Made by a program: the position numbers and the translations under genes
Source of the DNA: Pseudomonadota bacterium
Lineage (GTDB): Bacteria; Pseudomonadota; Alphaproteobacteria; Acetobacterales; Acetobacteraceae
Direction: 5' to 3'
DNA length: 64,000 nt
Assembly: GCA_021845595.1 (NCBI GenBank)
Contig: JAJZVV010000005.1
Coordinates: 1-64,000, forward strand
The notes under the pieces: generated by a model
Database searches by the model: none
The model's input: only the letters and a program-made list of their open reading frames with translations
What the model was told of the DNA's origin: nothing
Part shown: one piece after another, positions 27,212 to 37,276 of the stretch
Layout of the letters: the number at the start of each line of letters is the position of its first letter
How positions within the stretch are numbered: the stretch's first letter is position 1

Positions 27212-28135
27212 TCAGCCGGTGCGTTGCGGCATCGCCGTCGGCACGACGGTGCGGACGATCGATGCATCCAGCGCCTCGTAATCGGCATAGCCGATCGTTT
27301 CGTAGAGTTCGGCGCGCGTCTGCATGGCGTCGAGCATCCGGTGGGCGCCGCCGTCGCGGCGAATGGCGTCGTAGAGCAGCGCCTGCGCCTTGGCCGCGAC
27401 CCGCAGGGAACTGACCGGCCAGATCACCATGCGATAGCCCATTTCGGCGAACTCGGTCGCCGTGAAGAACGGGGTGCGGCCGAACTCGGTCATGTTGGCG
27501 AGGAGCGGCGCCTTCACCCGCGCGGCGAATTCGCGGAACATGTCGGCGGTGATGAGCGCCTCGGGGAAGATCGCGTCGGCCCCAGCTTCGAGGTATAGAT
27601 TTGCGCGCGCCACGGCGCCATCGATGCCCTCGCTCGCGGCCGCATCGGTCCGCGCGATGATGAAGAGATGCCGCCGCGCCTTTGCCGCCGCCGCGACCTT
27701 GGCCGCCATGTCGTGCGGGTCGGCGAGCTTCTTGTCGTTCAGATGGCCGCATTTCTTCGGCAGCAGCTGGTCCTCGAGATGCACCGCGGCGGCGCCGGCT
27801 TCCTCGAAGCTGCGCACCATGTGCATGACATTCAGCGCCTCGCCATAGCCGGTGTCGCCGTCCACGAGCACCGGCAGGCCGGAGGCGCGCACGACCTGGC
27901 GGATGAAGAAGCCGACATCGTCGACGGTGATGACGCCGAGGTCTGGCAGACCCATCGACGCGCTCATCGCCGCGCCCGACAGATAGAGCGCCTTGAAGCC
28001 GGCGCGTCTGGCCTGCGCGGCGGCAAGCCCGTTATGCGCACCGGGAATTTGCAGAATGGGGGGTTCGGCGAGCAGCGTCCGGAAGCGCACGCCCGCCGAC
28101 TCGAGCGGTAGATCCGATCCGACCAGATAGGGCAT
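27212..28135 (-). CDS. prpB: Methylisocitrate lyase
   Basis: A 307-residue isocitrate lyase/PEP mutase superfamily enzyme that splits 2-methylisocitrate into pyruvate and succinate, the last step of propionate catabolism. LVDGDTGYGEALNV and the catalytic-loop PKKCGHLNDKKL (active Cys) are characteristic. ATG at 28135 has GGAAG upstream and starts 11 bases after prpC, so the two form an operon. No prpD is in the window; dehydration of methylcitrate must be done elsewhere. Confidence 0.93.
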   Translation of the reverse strand: MPYLVGSDLPLESAGVRFRTLLAEPPILQIPGAHNGLAAAQARRAGFKALYLSGAAMSASMGLPDLGVITVDDVGFFIRQVVRASGLPVLVDGDTGYGEALNVMHMVRSFEEAGAAAVHLEDQLLPKKCGHLNDKKLADPHDMAAKVAAAAKARRHLFIIARTDAAASEGIDGAVARANLYLEAGADAIFPEALITADMFREFAARVKAPLLANMTEFGRTPFFTATEFAEMGYRMVIWPVSSLRVAAKAQALLYDAIRRDGGAHRMLDAMQTRAELYETIGYADYEALDASIVRTVVPTAMPQRTG

Positions 28136-28146
28136 GACGAGCTTCC

Positions 28147-29301
28147 TCAACCGCGCGCGTTGAGCGGAACGAAGGTGAGATTCTCCGGGCCGACATAGTT
28201 GGCCGACGGGCGGATGATCTTGCCGTCCACGCGCTGTTCCATGACGTGCGCGCTCCAGCCCGAGGTGCGGGAGATGACGAACAGCGGCGTGAACATCGCC
28301 GTCGGCACCCCCATCATGTGGTAGCTGACCGCGCTGAACCAATCGAGATTGGCGAACATCTTCTTGGTCTCGCCCATCACCTGCTCGATACGCTCGGCGA
28401 TCGAGAACATGGTCATCGAGCCCGCGGCCGCCGACAGGCGGCGCGCGACCTCCTTGATCACCTTGTTGCGCGGATCGGCGATCGTATAGACCGGGTGGCC
28501 GAAGCCGATCACCACCTCCTTGTTGGCAACGCGGGCCCGAATGTCCGTCTCGGCGACGTCGGCGTCGGCGTAGCGCTGTTGGATCTCGAGCGCGACCTCG
28601 TTGGCGCCACCATGCTTCGGGCCGCGCAGCGCGCCGATCCCGCCGGTGATCGCCGAATACATGTCCGAACCCGTGCCGGCGACGACCCGCGCCGTGAAGG
28701 TCGACGCATTGAACTCATGCTCGGCGTAGAGGACCAGCGAGACGTGCATCGCCTTCACCCACAACTCGCTCGGCGCGCGCCCGTGCAGCAGGTGCAGGAA
28801 ATGCCCGCCGATGGAATCGTCGTCGGTCTCGACGTCGATGCGCCGGCCATTGTGGGAATAATGGTACCAGTAGAGCAGCATCGAGCCGAAGGAGGCCATC
28901 AGCCGATCGGCGATGTCGCGCGCGCCGGGAGCGTTGTGGTCTTCCTTTTCGGGCAGGACGCAGCCCAGGGCGGAGCAGCCGCTGCGCATCACGTCCATCG
29001 GGTGCGTCGCCGCCGGGAGTGCCTCCAGCACGGCGCGCACGGCGTGTGGCAGCCCGCGCAGCGCCTTGAGCTTCGTCTTGTAGGCGGCGAGTTCGGCGCG
29101 GTTCGGCAGGCGGCCATGGACGAGGAGGTAGGCGATTTCCTCGAACTCGCACTGCTCGGCGACGTCGAGAATGTCATATCCGCGATAATGCAGATCGCTG
29201 CCGGTGCGACCCACGGTGCAGAGTGCGGTATTGCCGGCCGCAATCCCGGAAAGGGCTACGGATTTCTTCGGTTTCACGCCGCTCGCCTGGGTCTCGCTCA
29301 T
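28147..29301 (-). CDS. prpC: 2-methylcitrate synthase / citrate synthase II
   Basis: A 384-residue short-type citrate synthase. It has the catalytic region [13 protein letters not shown] and [14 protein letters not shown] and a final Arg segment ([15 protein letters not shown]). Pairing with prpB, and opening residues [20 protein letters not shown], mark it as 2-methylcitrate synthase, which condenses propionyl-CoA with oxaloacetate; it would also make citrate. ATG at 29301 is the proper start. Divergent from nicotinamidase with 131 bases between. Confidence 0.92.
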   Translation of the reverse strand: MSETQASGVKPKKSVALSGIAAGNTALCTVGRTGSDLHYRGYDILDVAEQCEFEEIAYLLVHGRLPNRAELAAYKTKLKALRGLPHAVRAVLEALPAATHPMDVMRSGCSALGCVLPEKEDHNAPGARDIADRLMASFGSMLLYWYHYSHNGRRIDVETDDDSIGGHFLHLLHGRAPSELWVKAMHVSLVLYAEHEFNASTFTARVVAGTGSDMYSAITGGIGALRGPKHGGANEVALEIQQRYADADVAETDIRARVANKEVVIGFGHPVYTIADPRNKVIKEVARRLSAAAGSMTMFSIAERIEQVMGETKKMFANLDWFSAVSYHMMGVPTAMFTPLFVISRTSGWSAHVMEQRVDGKIIRPSANYVGPENLTFVPLNARG

Positions 29302-29432
29302 GTGCCTGGTCCTTGCCTCGCTCTGGAGCCGATCGGGAATGGCCACGACGTTGCCCTGCCTCCGCCCGGCTGGCAACATCGCGGCTGCGGCCGTCGCGCA
29401 TCGGCGCGGCCGGCGCCGAAGGAGGACCCGTG

Positions 29433-30089
29433 ATGCCGCCCGTGATCCTCGACCCCGCGCGGGACATCCTCGGGCTGATCGACGTTCAGCCGGATTTCAT
29501 GCCCGGCGGCCGGCTCGCGGTGCCGGAGGGGGACGCGGTGCTCGGACCGATCGCGGGCCTGCTCGCCGGCCCCCTGCTGCACGCTTTCGCCACCCAGGAC
29601 TGGCACCCAGCGGGTCATCGCTCGTTCGCTTCCGCCCATCCCGGTCGTGCCGCATTCGAGACGATCGCGGTCGATTATGGCGCGCAGACCCTGTGGCCGG
29701 ACCATGCGCTCCAGGGCAGCGACGGCGCGGCGCTGCACCCGGCACTGGACCAGGCACGCATCGAAGCCATCATCCGCAAGGGCTTCCGCCGCGAGATCGA
29801 CAGCTATTCGGCCTTTTTCGAGAACGACCGGACGACGCCGACGGGCCTCGACGGCTGGCTCCGGGTCCGTGGGTTCACCCGCATTTTCTTCGCCGGGCTG
29901 GCGACCGATTTCTGCGTTGCCTACTCGGCCGAGGACGCCGCGCGCCTCGGCTACGAGGTCGTCGTCGTCGAGGACGCCTGCCGCGGCATTGGTCTGCCCG
30001 AGAGCGGCGGCGGCACCACGATCGCATCGGCGCGCGCGCGTCTGCTCGCCGCCGGGGTTCGGTTTCTCCCCTCGGCGGAGGTTCGCTGA
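29433..30089 (+). CDS. pncA: Nicotinamidase
   Basis: A 218-residue cysteine hydrolase of the isochorismatase superfamily that deamidates nicotinamide to nicotinate for NAD salvage. Key sites: Asp in [12 protein letters not shown], the metal-site [13 protein letters not shown], Lys in IIRKGF and nucleophile Cys in [16 protein letters not shown] at 29433 follows GGAGGA. Its last 139 bases overlap the convergent zincin gene. Confidence 0.94.
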   Translation: MPPVILDPARDILGLIDVQPDFMPGGRLAVPEGDAVLGPIAGLLAGPLLHAFATQDWHPAGHRSFASAHPGRAAFETIAVDYGAQTLWPDHALQGSDGAALHPALDQARIEAIIRKGFRREIDSYSAFFENDRTTPTGLDGWLRVRGFTRIFFAGLATDFCVAYSAEDAARLGYEVVVVEDACRGIGLPESGGGTTIASARARLLAAGVRFLPSAEVR

Positions 30090-31174
30090 CACGCCGGTAT
30101 GCCGCGCCGACGGTTGGCCCGCGCCGGCTGGCCAATGTGCTGGACCGCCGGTTGCGGCGCTGGTACCCCCGGCGGAACCGGGGTCGCATCGCGCAGCCAG
30201 CCTCCCGGCATGCCGCGCCAGAACCGCAGGCGCAGCACCGCGATCCGGTCCGTGGTCTCGCCGACCGCGGCGGGCGTGAAGAATTGCGGGTCCGGCGTGT
30301 GCATGAGATAGGCCTGCATCTCGTTCATCATCAGATCCTCGAGGCCGGTGTCGTATCCGGCCTGGCCGAGGAAATGCCGAAAATCGTCGCGGTCGCGCGC
30401 GTCCAGCGCGTCGAGCCAGAATTGCCGCGCATAGGCGGCATAGGCGGCGTCGGTGAAGTAGGCGGCGTGGGCGAGTTCGTGATGCAGGATGGTGGCGCGG
30501 GCCTCCCCGCTGATCGTCGCGTCGGCGCCGGCGCGCGGGATCGAGATCAGTGCGCCCACCGCACCCTCCGCGGTCCAGCCGAGCGTGGTGATGAGCCGGC
30601 GCAGCCGGGCTTCCTGGGCGTTGAGCGCCACCTGGTCGCGGTCGGCAAGGGCGAAGAAGCGCGCCAGGTCGGCGGCACGGTAGTCGTGGCCATAGTAGAA
30701 CGTCTCCGGCGTATCGCCGCCCGCGGCGATGGCGGCGGCGAGTTCGGCATCGGAGAGCACGCGCTCGCGCGGGAGATTCGCCTTCTCGACCAGCGCCGCC
30801 ACGCGGTTGAGCATCTGCCCCTGCTCGGTGAGGGAGGCGAAATCCAGCACGATGACGCGTGGGTCTGGGGCGAAGCGGAACAGGCGCAGATGCTCCGGCA
30901 CATCGGCGGCGATGGCCGCCTCGCCGGCAGTGACGAACGCGAACTCCGGCGCGGGCCGTGGCGCGGGCAGGGGCACGAACACCGCCGCCGCTCCGGCGGG
31001 GCGGGGCGGCGGTGCAATGGGCGGCGGTTGCGACGGCTGCAGCAGACGGAACAGCGTCCAGCCGAACCCGGTCAGCAAGGCGAGCGCCACGAGCGCCAGC
31101 CGCCGCCAAGGGGGCGGGCGCTTCGGCGCGCGTGGCACCACGACGGTACGGTCGGGGTCGTCCTCGGCCGCCAT
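29951..31174 (-). CDS. Predicted membrane-anchored zinc metallopeptidase
   Basis: A 407-residue protein. After a basic N-terminus one membrane helix (RLALVALALLTGFGWTLF) and a Pro-rich linker lead to a globular domain with HHELAHAAYF, a HExxH zinc site (His-Glu-Leu-Ala-His). A later LMMNEMQAYLMH may give the third ligand. It belongs with uncharacterised alphaproteobacterial zincin-like proteins; substrate unknown. The final ~46 residues are low complexity and antisense to the 3' end of pncA, suggesting a read-through extension. Confidence 0.72.
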   Translation of the reverse strand: MAAEDDPDRTVVVPRAPKRPPPWRRLALVALALLTGFGWTLFRLLQPSQPPPIAPPPRPAGAAAVFVPLPAPRPAPEFAFVTAGEAAIAADVPEHLRLFRFAPDPRVIVLDFASLTEQGQMLNRVAALVEKANLPRERVLSDAELAAAIAAGGDTPETFYYGHDYRAADLARFFALADRDQVALNAQEARLRRLITTLGWTAEGAVGALISIPRAGADATISGEARATILHHELAHAAYFTDAAYAAYARQFWLDALDARDRDDFRHFLGQAGYDTGLEDLMMNEMQAYLMHTPDPQFFTPAAVGETTDRIAVLRLRFWRGMPGGWLRDATPVPPGVPAPQPAVQHIGQPARANRRRGIPACQRTSAEGRNRTPAASRRARADAIVVPPPLSGRPMPRQASSTTTTS

Positions 31175-31197
31175 CCGTCGCCCGCCCGGCCGGAGCG

Positions 31198-31782
31198 CTA
31201 TGCCCCGATATTCACGACCTGGACGCGCCGGTTGCGCGGTTCCGGCGTCTGCGGGGGCGTGGCGACCAGCGGTCCGTCCTCGCCCATCCCGACCGGCTGC
31301 AGACGCGCCTTGTCGAGCCCGAACTTGCTCGCGAGATAGGCGACCACGGCCTCGGCGCGGCGCTCGGAAAGCGCCTTGTTGTAGCTGCGCGAGCCGACAT
31401 TGTCGGTATGGCCCTCGATGCGGAACCGATAGCTCGCCAAATCCTGACTGGCCAGGGCGCGGCCGAGTTCGTCGAGCGTCTTCCGCGCCTCCGGCGTCAG
31501 GTCCGCCGAGCCGTTGGCGAACTGCACGCTGAGGTTGACCGAGGGACCGGCCGCCTCGGTCTTGGCCACGCGGGTCGATGTGTTCGGGGTCGGCGCCGCG
31601 GCGGGTTGCCCGGGCGAGACCGGCTTGATGCCGCGGGTCTGCCCGTTCAGCGCCCCCGAAGGCTTCAGCGACTGGATGATCTGATCGGCGGATGGATTGC
31701 TCTGAGCCCCTGCGGACAGCGGCGCGAGCAGCAGGGCTGCGGCAAGACCCGCCGGCAAGGCAAGAGCGGTGCGGAAGCGCAT
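31198..31782 (-). CDS. OmpA family protein
   Basis: A 194-residue exported protein. Signal peptide: RFRTALALPAGLAAALLLAPLSAGAQS. A Pro/Ala-rich linker leads to a C-terminal OmpA-like peptidoglycan-binding domain (about 90-190) with FANGSADLTPEA, IEGHTDNVGSRSYNKALSERR and PVGMGED. There is no beta-barrel. ATG at 31782 has GGAG upstream. It lies downstream of the PP2C gene on the same strand; a type VI secretion link through neighbouring tssJ is possible but not shown. Confidence 0.88.
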   Translation of the reverse strand: MRFRTALALPAGLAAALLLAPLSAGAQSNPSADQIIQSLKPSGALNGQTRGIKPVSPGQPAAAPTPNTSTRVAKTEAAGPSVNLSVQFANGSADLTPEARKTLDELGRALASQDLASYRFRIEGHTDNVGSRSYNKALSERRAEAVVAYLASKFGLDKARLQPVGMGEDGPLVATPPQTPEPRNRRVQVVNIGA

Positions 31783-31835
31783 GGGTCGTCTCCTGTTCGG
31801 TTCAGGCCATCGTAACATGGTGGTGAAGCAACATC

Positions 31836-32597
31836 TCAAGCGTCGAGAATCTCAAGGACTACAGCGGTTACGTTGTCGGTGACGCCGGCGCCGAGGGCTT
31901 CCTCCACGAGCGCCGTGGGTGGCGGCGTCGGCCCGTCGGCGCCCAGGAGCGCTGCGAGGCTGGCTTCGGCGAGGGTCTTGCACAGCCCGTCGCTGCATAG
32001 CAGAAAGCGGTCGCCCGGCTGCAGCCGGTCGCTCACCTTGTCGAGGTCGAGCGCCTCGGCGTCGGCGCCGACGGCGCGCGTGATGACATTGGCATGCGGG
32101 TGCCGCTCGGCCTCGGTGGCGCTGATCGCCCCGCTATCGACCAGTTCCTGCACCAGGCTGTGGTCGTGGGTGATCTGCTCGAACGTCCCGTCCCGCAGGC
32201 GATAGGCCCGCGAATCGCCGGCCCAGAGGCAGGCGAAATGTTCCGGACCCGCGAGAAGGACGACGACGGTGGAGGCCAGCATGGCTGTGGGGCCCCGCCG
32301 TGCCGCCTCCTCCCGCAGCGCCGCATGCGCCTCGCCGAGCTGGAGACGAACCTGGGCAAGCATATCCGCCGGTGCCAGGCCGGCCGGGATCGCCGCCAGC
32401 GCTGCCACCACGGTCTGCGAGGCAACCTCGCCCGCTTGGTGCCCGCCAGCCCCGTCGGCCACCGCCCACAGGCCGAGGTCTGGCCGGTTGAGGTAGCAAT
32501 CCTCGTTGTTGCGCCGGGTCGTGCCGACATGGGTCGCGGCCCAGGAGCGAAATCGCCCGCTGGCGCACTGATCGGCTTCGATCGGCGTCTGGCTCAT
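31836..32597 (-). CDS. PP2C-family serine/threonine phosphatase
   Basis: A 253-residue metal-dependent phosphatase with complete PP2C motifs: RRNNEDCYL, AVADGAGGHQAGEVAS, LWAGDSRAYRLRDG, LLCSDGLCKTL and GVTDNVTAVVL. Such short stand-alone PP2Cs (Stp1/PppA) reverse Ser/Thr phosphorylation; PppA does so in type VI secretion control. A tssJ-like gene precedes it on the same strand with a 79-base gap. No partner kinase is in the window. ATG at 32597 is chosen; a GTG two codons earlier is possible. Confidence 0.92.
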   Translation of the reverse strand: MSQTPIEADQCASGRFRSWAATHVGTTRRNNEDCYLNRPDLGLWAVADGAGGHQAGEVASQTVVAALAAIPAGLAPADMLAQVRLQLGEAHAALREEAARRGPTAMLASTVVVLLAGPEHFACLWAGDSRAYRLRDGTFEQITHDHSLVQELVDSGAISATEAERHPHANVITRAVGADAEALDLDKVSDRLQPGDRFLLCSDGLCKTLAEASLAALLGADGPTPPPTALVEEALGAGVTDNVTAVVLEILDA

Positions 32598-32676
32598 CCC
32601 CACCCCCCCGAGCCGGTCGCGACCATTGACCAGGCGCTTGGCACGCTCCGATCATAGACCGGATTTCCGCGCCGAC

Positions 32677-33119
32677 TCAGACGCTTTTTTCGCCCTGTCG
32701 CAGGCCGCGAAGCCGCGACCGGCCGGGCTCGACGTCGAGCCGGAGCCGGCTCGGTCCATCATGGGCCAGCGCAGCGACGTCACGCCAGAGGCTGGCGGGG
32801 GCGTCGAAGAGCACCGCGACGCCGACATATTTGGCCTGCTCGCGCCAGGTCCGCTGGAGGTGACGGGTCTCGCCCGGGCGCAGCAGAATCTCCTCCATGC
32901 CCAGGTCATCCGTGCCGAGCGTGGCCTGCTCGTGCCCGAGCAGCGCCGGCGGCGGCGCGGCAAGAAAGTGCTCGGTGGCGACGAGCTGATAGACCCGTAC
33001 CGCGAGCGCCCGGGTCAGGCCCGGGGCGGCGACCAGGGTGAACTCGACGCGCGGCCGCTCCGGCACGCCGTGCGCGCAGGCCGCGAGGGCGAGGGTGCCG
33101 ACAAGGGCACGCCTTGGGA

Positions 33120-33123
<4 letters not shown>
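32677..33123 (-). CDS. tssJ: TssJ-like type VI secretion lipoprotein
   Basis: A 148-residue lipoprotein: short signal TLALAAC with lipobox Cys16. The mature part shows the TssJ/VasD pattern [14 protein letters not shown], then [21 protein letters not shown] and [11 protein letters not shown]. TssJ anchors the TssLM membrane complex to the outer membrane. No other tss gene is in the window, so it is an orphan or the edge of a dispersed set. The start is GTG at 33123, overlapping the rlmN stop as GTGA. Confidence 0.72.
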
Positions 33124-34297
<1,174 letters not shown>

Positions 34298-34301
<4 letters not shown>

Positions 34302-34828
34302 TTCGCGGGGCATGCCTTGACGATGGCAGCGTAGGCGAGATCGAACCCGCGCAGGCTGAAACTGTCGCCGACCTGGCCCGCGTGCGGTGCCGGCCCGTGG
34401 GCGACGAGGTCGCGCCGATGGCGCATCGCCGCCACCACGGCGTGCCCGTCGCGGGCGAAGGCGGAGCGCTGGGCGGTGTAGAATTCGAATGCGGCGCGCT
34501 CGATCTGCACGCGAACGACCGCGCCGGCCCCATAGGGATAGCCGGCGCTGATCGCGACCATGTCGCGCCCGGTCGGGCGCTCCGTCACCGTCAGCACGAC
34601 CTCGCCGCGGCCGGGGATTTTCAGGCTGGAATTGCGGACGCGGGTGAACGCGTAGCAGACCGTATGTCCACCCTCGAGATGGGTCGCGGCGGTCCAGTCC
34701 TCGAAATGGCCGAGGGGCCGCGGCTGGTCCGCACGCGGCGCTGCGGCCACGTGCGTTGGCGTGTGCGCCGCGCCCGCCGGCGCCAGTGCCGCCAGGATGA
34801 AACCCATCAGGACCAGAACGAACCGCAT
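34298..34828 (-). CDS. Invasion-associated locus B (IalB) family protein
   Basis: A 176-residue periplasmic protein. Signal peptide about residues 1-20 ([19 protein letters not shown]). The mature domain has [20 protein letters not shown] and the C-terminal [17 protein letters not shown] typical of IalB proteins, small beta-rich periplasmic proteins first linked to Bartonella invasion and common in free-living alphaproteobacteria with unknown function. Upstream of and overlapping rlmN. Confidence 0.85.
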
Positions 34829-34882
34829 GGCCGAGACTGATACGGGCTGGACCGCAGCGCGGCAAGCGGCGGAGCGAGGCGT

Positions 34883-35470
34883 TCAGCCTTCCCCGTTGCT
34901 TCCGAGCCAGGGCGGGATGGTCCGGCGGAACACCGGGTCGCCATGCCCGCCGCGGGCCGGCGGCGTTGCCGGCGCCACCGGCGCGAGGGCGGTGCCCACC
35001 GGCCGTTCCGCGAACCGGCCGTGCTGCAGCAGGCGATCATACAGCACCAGCGCGCCGGCGACGGCGACGTTGAGGGCGAACCGGGTCGGGATCCGTACCA
35101 CATGCCGGCAGCGAGCCAGAAGCGGCGGAGACAGTCCCGAGCGCTCCGGGCCCAGCACATAGGCGGCGCTCAGCGGATGGCGAAACGACGGCAGCGCCAC
35201 CGCCGTGTCGATGAGCTCGACCCCGACGAGGACGCAGCCTTGCGGCAGGCGGAAGCTGTCGATGTCGTCGAAGCGCCAGGTCGGCAGACTCTCCGGCGTG
35301 CCGGCGGTATCGGCCGCGCGCGCGGCGCGGGCGTCGAAGCCGGCCCCGATCGAGAAGCAGAAGCCGGCGCCGAAGGCGTGGGCGGTGCGCAGGAGGGCGC
35401 CGAAATTCGCCGATTTCGAGACGCCCTCGACACCGATGCCGAAATAACCCCGCGCCCTCGGCTCGGCCAT
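34883..35470 (-). CDS. SpoU-family RNA methyltransferase
   Basis: A 195-residue SPOUT methyltransferase, probably 2'-O-methylating tRNA or rRNA. It shows motif 1 ([17 protein letters not shown]), motif 2 ([11 protein letters not shown]) and motif 3 ([19 protein letters not shown]) of the trefoil-knot SAM site. It is a compact form without an N-terminal substrate domain; the Pro/Gly-rich last 35 residues are variable. It begins 3 bases after the NIPSNAP gene, suggesting an operon. Confidence 0.9.
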   Translation of the reverse strand: MAEPRARGYFGIGVEGVSKSANFGALLRTAHAFGAGFCFSIGAGFDARAARAADTAGTPESLPTWRFDDIDSFRLPQGCVLVGVELIDTAVALPSFRHPLSAAYVLGPERSGLSPPLLARCRHVVRIPTRFALNVAVAGALVLYDRLLQHGRFAERPVGTALAPVAPATPPARGGHGDPVFRRTIPPWLGSNGEG

Positions 35471-35473
35471 CGC

Positions 35474-35794
35474 CTACTGGATCGGCGAGAAATCGGTTGG
35501 ACGGAGGAACCGGTTCTCCTGCGCCACCAGCGCACCGGACTCGCGGGACCGGCGCAGGAAGTCCTGCCATCCCGGATCGGCCATCATCGCATTGCGCCGC
35601 CGCTCGCGGTCGCCCTGGTCCTCATAGGCCCAGAGATGGACCAGCGTGTTCAACGGGCCCTCCGCGGTGACATACCAGCCGACGCAGCGGCCGAGATATT
35701 TCTGCTGCAACGGCCAGCCATGCTCCTTGTAGAGCGCGACCCAGTCGTTCAGGCGGCCAGGGTGGCAGGTGTAGATGCGCATATCGACGATCAT
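35474..35794 (-). CDS. NIPSNAP family protein
   Basis: A 106-residue ferredoxin-like alpha/beta barrel protein beginning MIVDMRIYTCHPGRLNDWV, with LVHLWAYEDQGDRERRRNAM, the typical NIPSNAP pattern. Members occur beside catabolic genes but have no settled function. ATG at 35794 follows GGAGGA eight bases upstream; the longer opening upstream runs into palindromic repeats and is not coding. Confidence 0.88.
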   Translation of the reverse strand: MIVDMRIYTCHPGRLNDWVALYKEHGWPLQQKYLGRCVGWYVTAEGPLNTLVHLWAYEDQGDRERRRNAMMADPGWQDFLRRSRESGALVAQENRFLRPTDFSPIQ

Positions 35795-35864
35795 CGGGCA
35801 GTCCTCCCTCGACGTGAGATGCGAGCACACTACCCGCCAGCCTCGCGGTGTCCAGGCCGCAGCC

Positions 35865-35929
35865 CTAGAGCAACGTCCGACCAGACTGAACCGCTTCGCG
35901 GTCGGTCTGGTCGGGCAAAGTTGCTCTAG
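35865..35929. repeat. CTAG-bounded palindrome 1
   Basis: CTAGAGCAAC at the left pairs with GTTGCTCTAG at the right; CCGACCAGAC pairs with GTCTGGTCGG, and an inner ACCGC/GCGGT hairpin closes it. Same design as the elements at 113-220. Lies between the NIPSNAP gene and hrcA. Confidence 0.7.
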
Positions 35930-35941
35930 ACTCATAGGTTT

Positions 35942-35994
35942 CTAGAGCACGACCGTCCGACCAGATGATTCCATCAGGTCGGACCGTGCTCTAG
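35942..35994. repeat. CTAG-bounded palindrome 2
   Basis: CTAGAGCACG pairs with CGTGCTCTAG and GTCCGACC with GGTCGGAC around a short loop. Shares its CCGACCAGA core with palindrome 1. Its right-hand CTAG provides the TAG stop codon of hrcA (35991-35993). Confidence 0.7.
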
Positions 35995-37085
35995 CCGAGC
36001 AGCCGGCCGATGACCCGCGCCGTGTAGTCCACCACGGGGATGATCCGCCCATAATTGATCCGCGTCGGGCCTATCACCCCAATCGCGCCGACGATGCGGT
36101 TGGCCGCATTGCGCGCCGGCGCGACCACGGTCGTCAGCCCGGCGGCACCGAACGCACCGCTCTCGGCGCCGATGAAGATGCGCACCCCGTCCGAACTCTC
36201 CGCCAGTTCGAGCAGGCGCAGCATCGTCTCCTGCCGTTCGAGCCGCTCGAACAGGAGCTGGATCGTCGAGAGCGCCTCGATCTGGGTGACATCGGCCAGA
36301 AGGCGAGCCTGACCGCGCACGATCAGCGATCCGCCGCGGCCTTCCCCGGTCCACGTCGCCAGCCCGGCCTCGACGACCTGGGTGGCCAGCGCATCGAGTT
36401 CGGTCCGATTGGCGGCGATCTCGTTCGCCACCAGCGCGTGCAGTTCGCCAAGCCCTCGCCCCGAGAGGCGGGCATTGAGGTAGTTGCCGGCCTGCACCAG
36501 CGCCGAGGGTGGCACGCCGGGCGGGGTCTCGATCACCCGGTTCTCGACCTGGCCATCGGCGCCGACCAGAATCACCAGCGCCCGATTGGCGCCGAGGGCG
36601 ACGAATTCGATATGCCTCAGCGGTCCTTCGGATTTCGGCGCCAGCACGAGGCCGGCGGCGGCGGACAGGCCGGAGAGCATGGACGATGCCTCCGCCAGCG
36701 TATCCTCCAGGCTGCGCCCCTTCGCCTCCAGCGCGGCGCTGATCGCAGTGCGCTCCTCCTCGCCGAGTTCGCCGAACTGGAGCAGGCCGTCGACGAACAG
36801 GCGCAGCCCCAGATCCGTCGGCAGCCGGCCGGCCGAGGTGTGCGGCGCGAACAGCAGCCCCGAGTCGGTGAGATCAGCCATGACGTTGCGGATCGTCGCC
36901 GGCGACAGTGCGATCGGCAGGCGGCGCGAGAGGGTGCGGCTGCCGACCGGTTCCCCGGTCTCGACATACTGCTCGACGATCTCGCGCAGCACCGCTGCCG
37001 CGCGCGGGTCGAGCCCAGGCGCCCCGGCGGCGGGCCGCAGCGGTTGACGGGATGGCCGGGGTTTCGCAGGCTGGTCCATGGGCAT
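35991..37085 (-). CDS. hrcA: Heat-inducible transcriptional repressor HrcA
   Basis: A 364-residue repressor that binds CIRCE operators of groESL/dnaK in other bacteria. The N-terminal winged helix is clear (LREIVEQYVETGEPVGSRTL, SPATIRNVMADLTDSGLL, HTSAGRLPT), followed by the HrcA dimerisation domain and the C-terminal GAIGVIGPTRINYGRIIPVVDY. ATG at 37085 or 37079 can start it. No grpE is adjacent, and I saw no CIRCE dyad in the upstream region, so it does not appear autoregulated here. Confidence 0.94.
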   Translation of the reverse strand: MPMDQPAKPRPSRQPLRPAAGAPGLDPRAAAVLREIVEQYVETGEPVGSRTLSRRLPIALSPATIRNVMADLTDSGLLFAPHTSAGRLPTDLGLRLFVDGLLQFGELGEEERTAISAALEAKGRSLEDTLAEASSMLSGLSAAAGLVLAPKSEGPLRHIEFVALGANRALVILVGADGQVENRVIETPPGVPPSALVQAGNYLNARLSGRGLGELHALVANEIAANRTELDALATQVVEAGLATWTGEGRGGSLIVRGQARLLADVTQIEALSTIQLLFERLERQETMLRLLELAESSDGVRIFIGAESGAFGAAGLTTVVAPARNAANRIVGAIGVIGPTRINYGRIIPVVDYTARVIGRLLG

Positions 37086-37276
37086 CGCCAAATCTATGGG
37101 CGTAACCATCCAGGTAGGCATAGGCACCGACCGGGTCAATCGTCATCCAGCCGCGGGCGGTCGAACCAAGTGTCCTCGGCGGCGGCATGGACGGGAAATT
37201 CCGCAAACTCTCCCGGTAATGGGTATATCATCCGCCATCAGGCCGACTGAGGGCGGCGACGAAGGGAGCAGAAATC

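Noticed and set aside
37086-37276. A CIRCE operator (TTAGCACTC-N9-GAGTGCTAA) for HrcA.
   Set aside because: I found no such dyad in the hrcA/paaK intergenic region; only a short GGGAAATTCC string is visible, which is not CIRCE.
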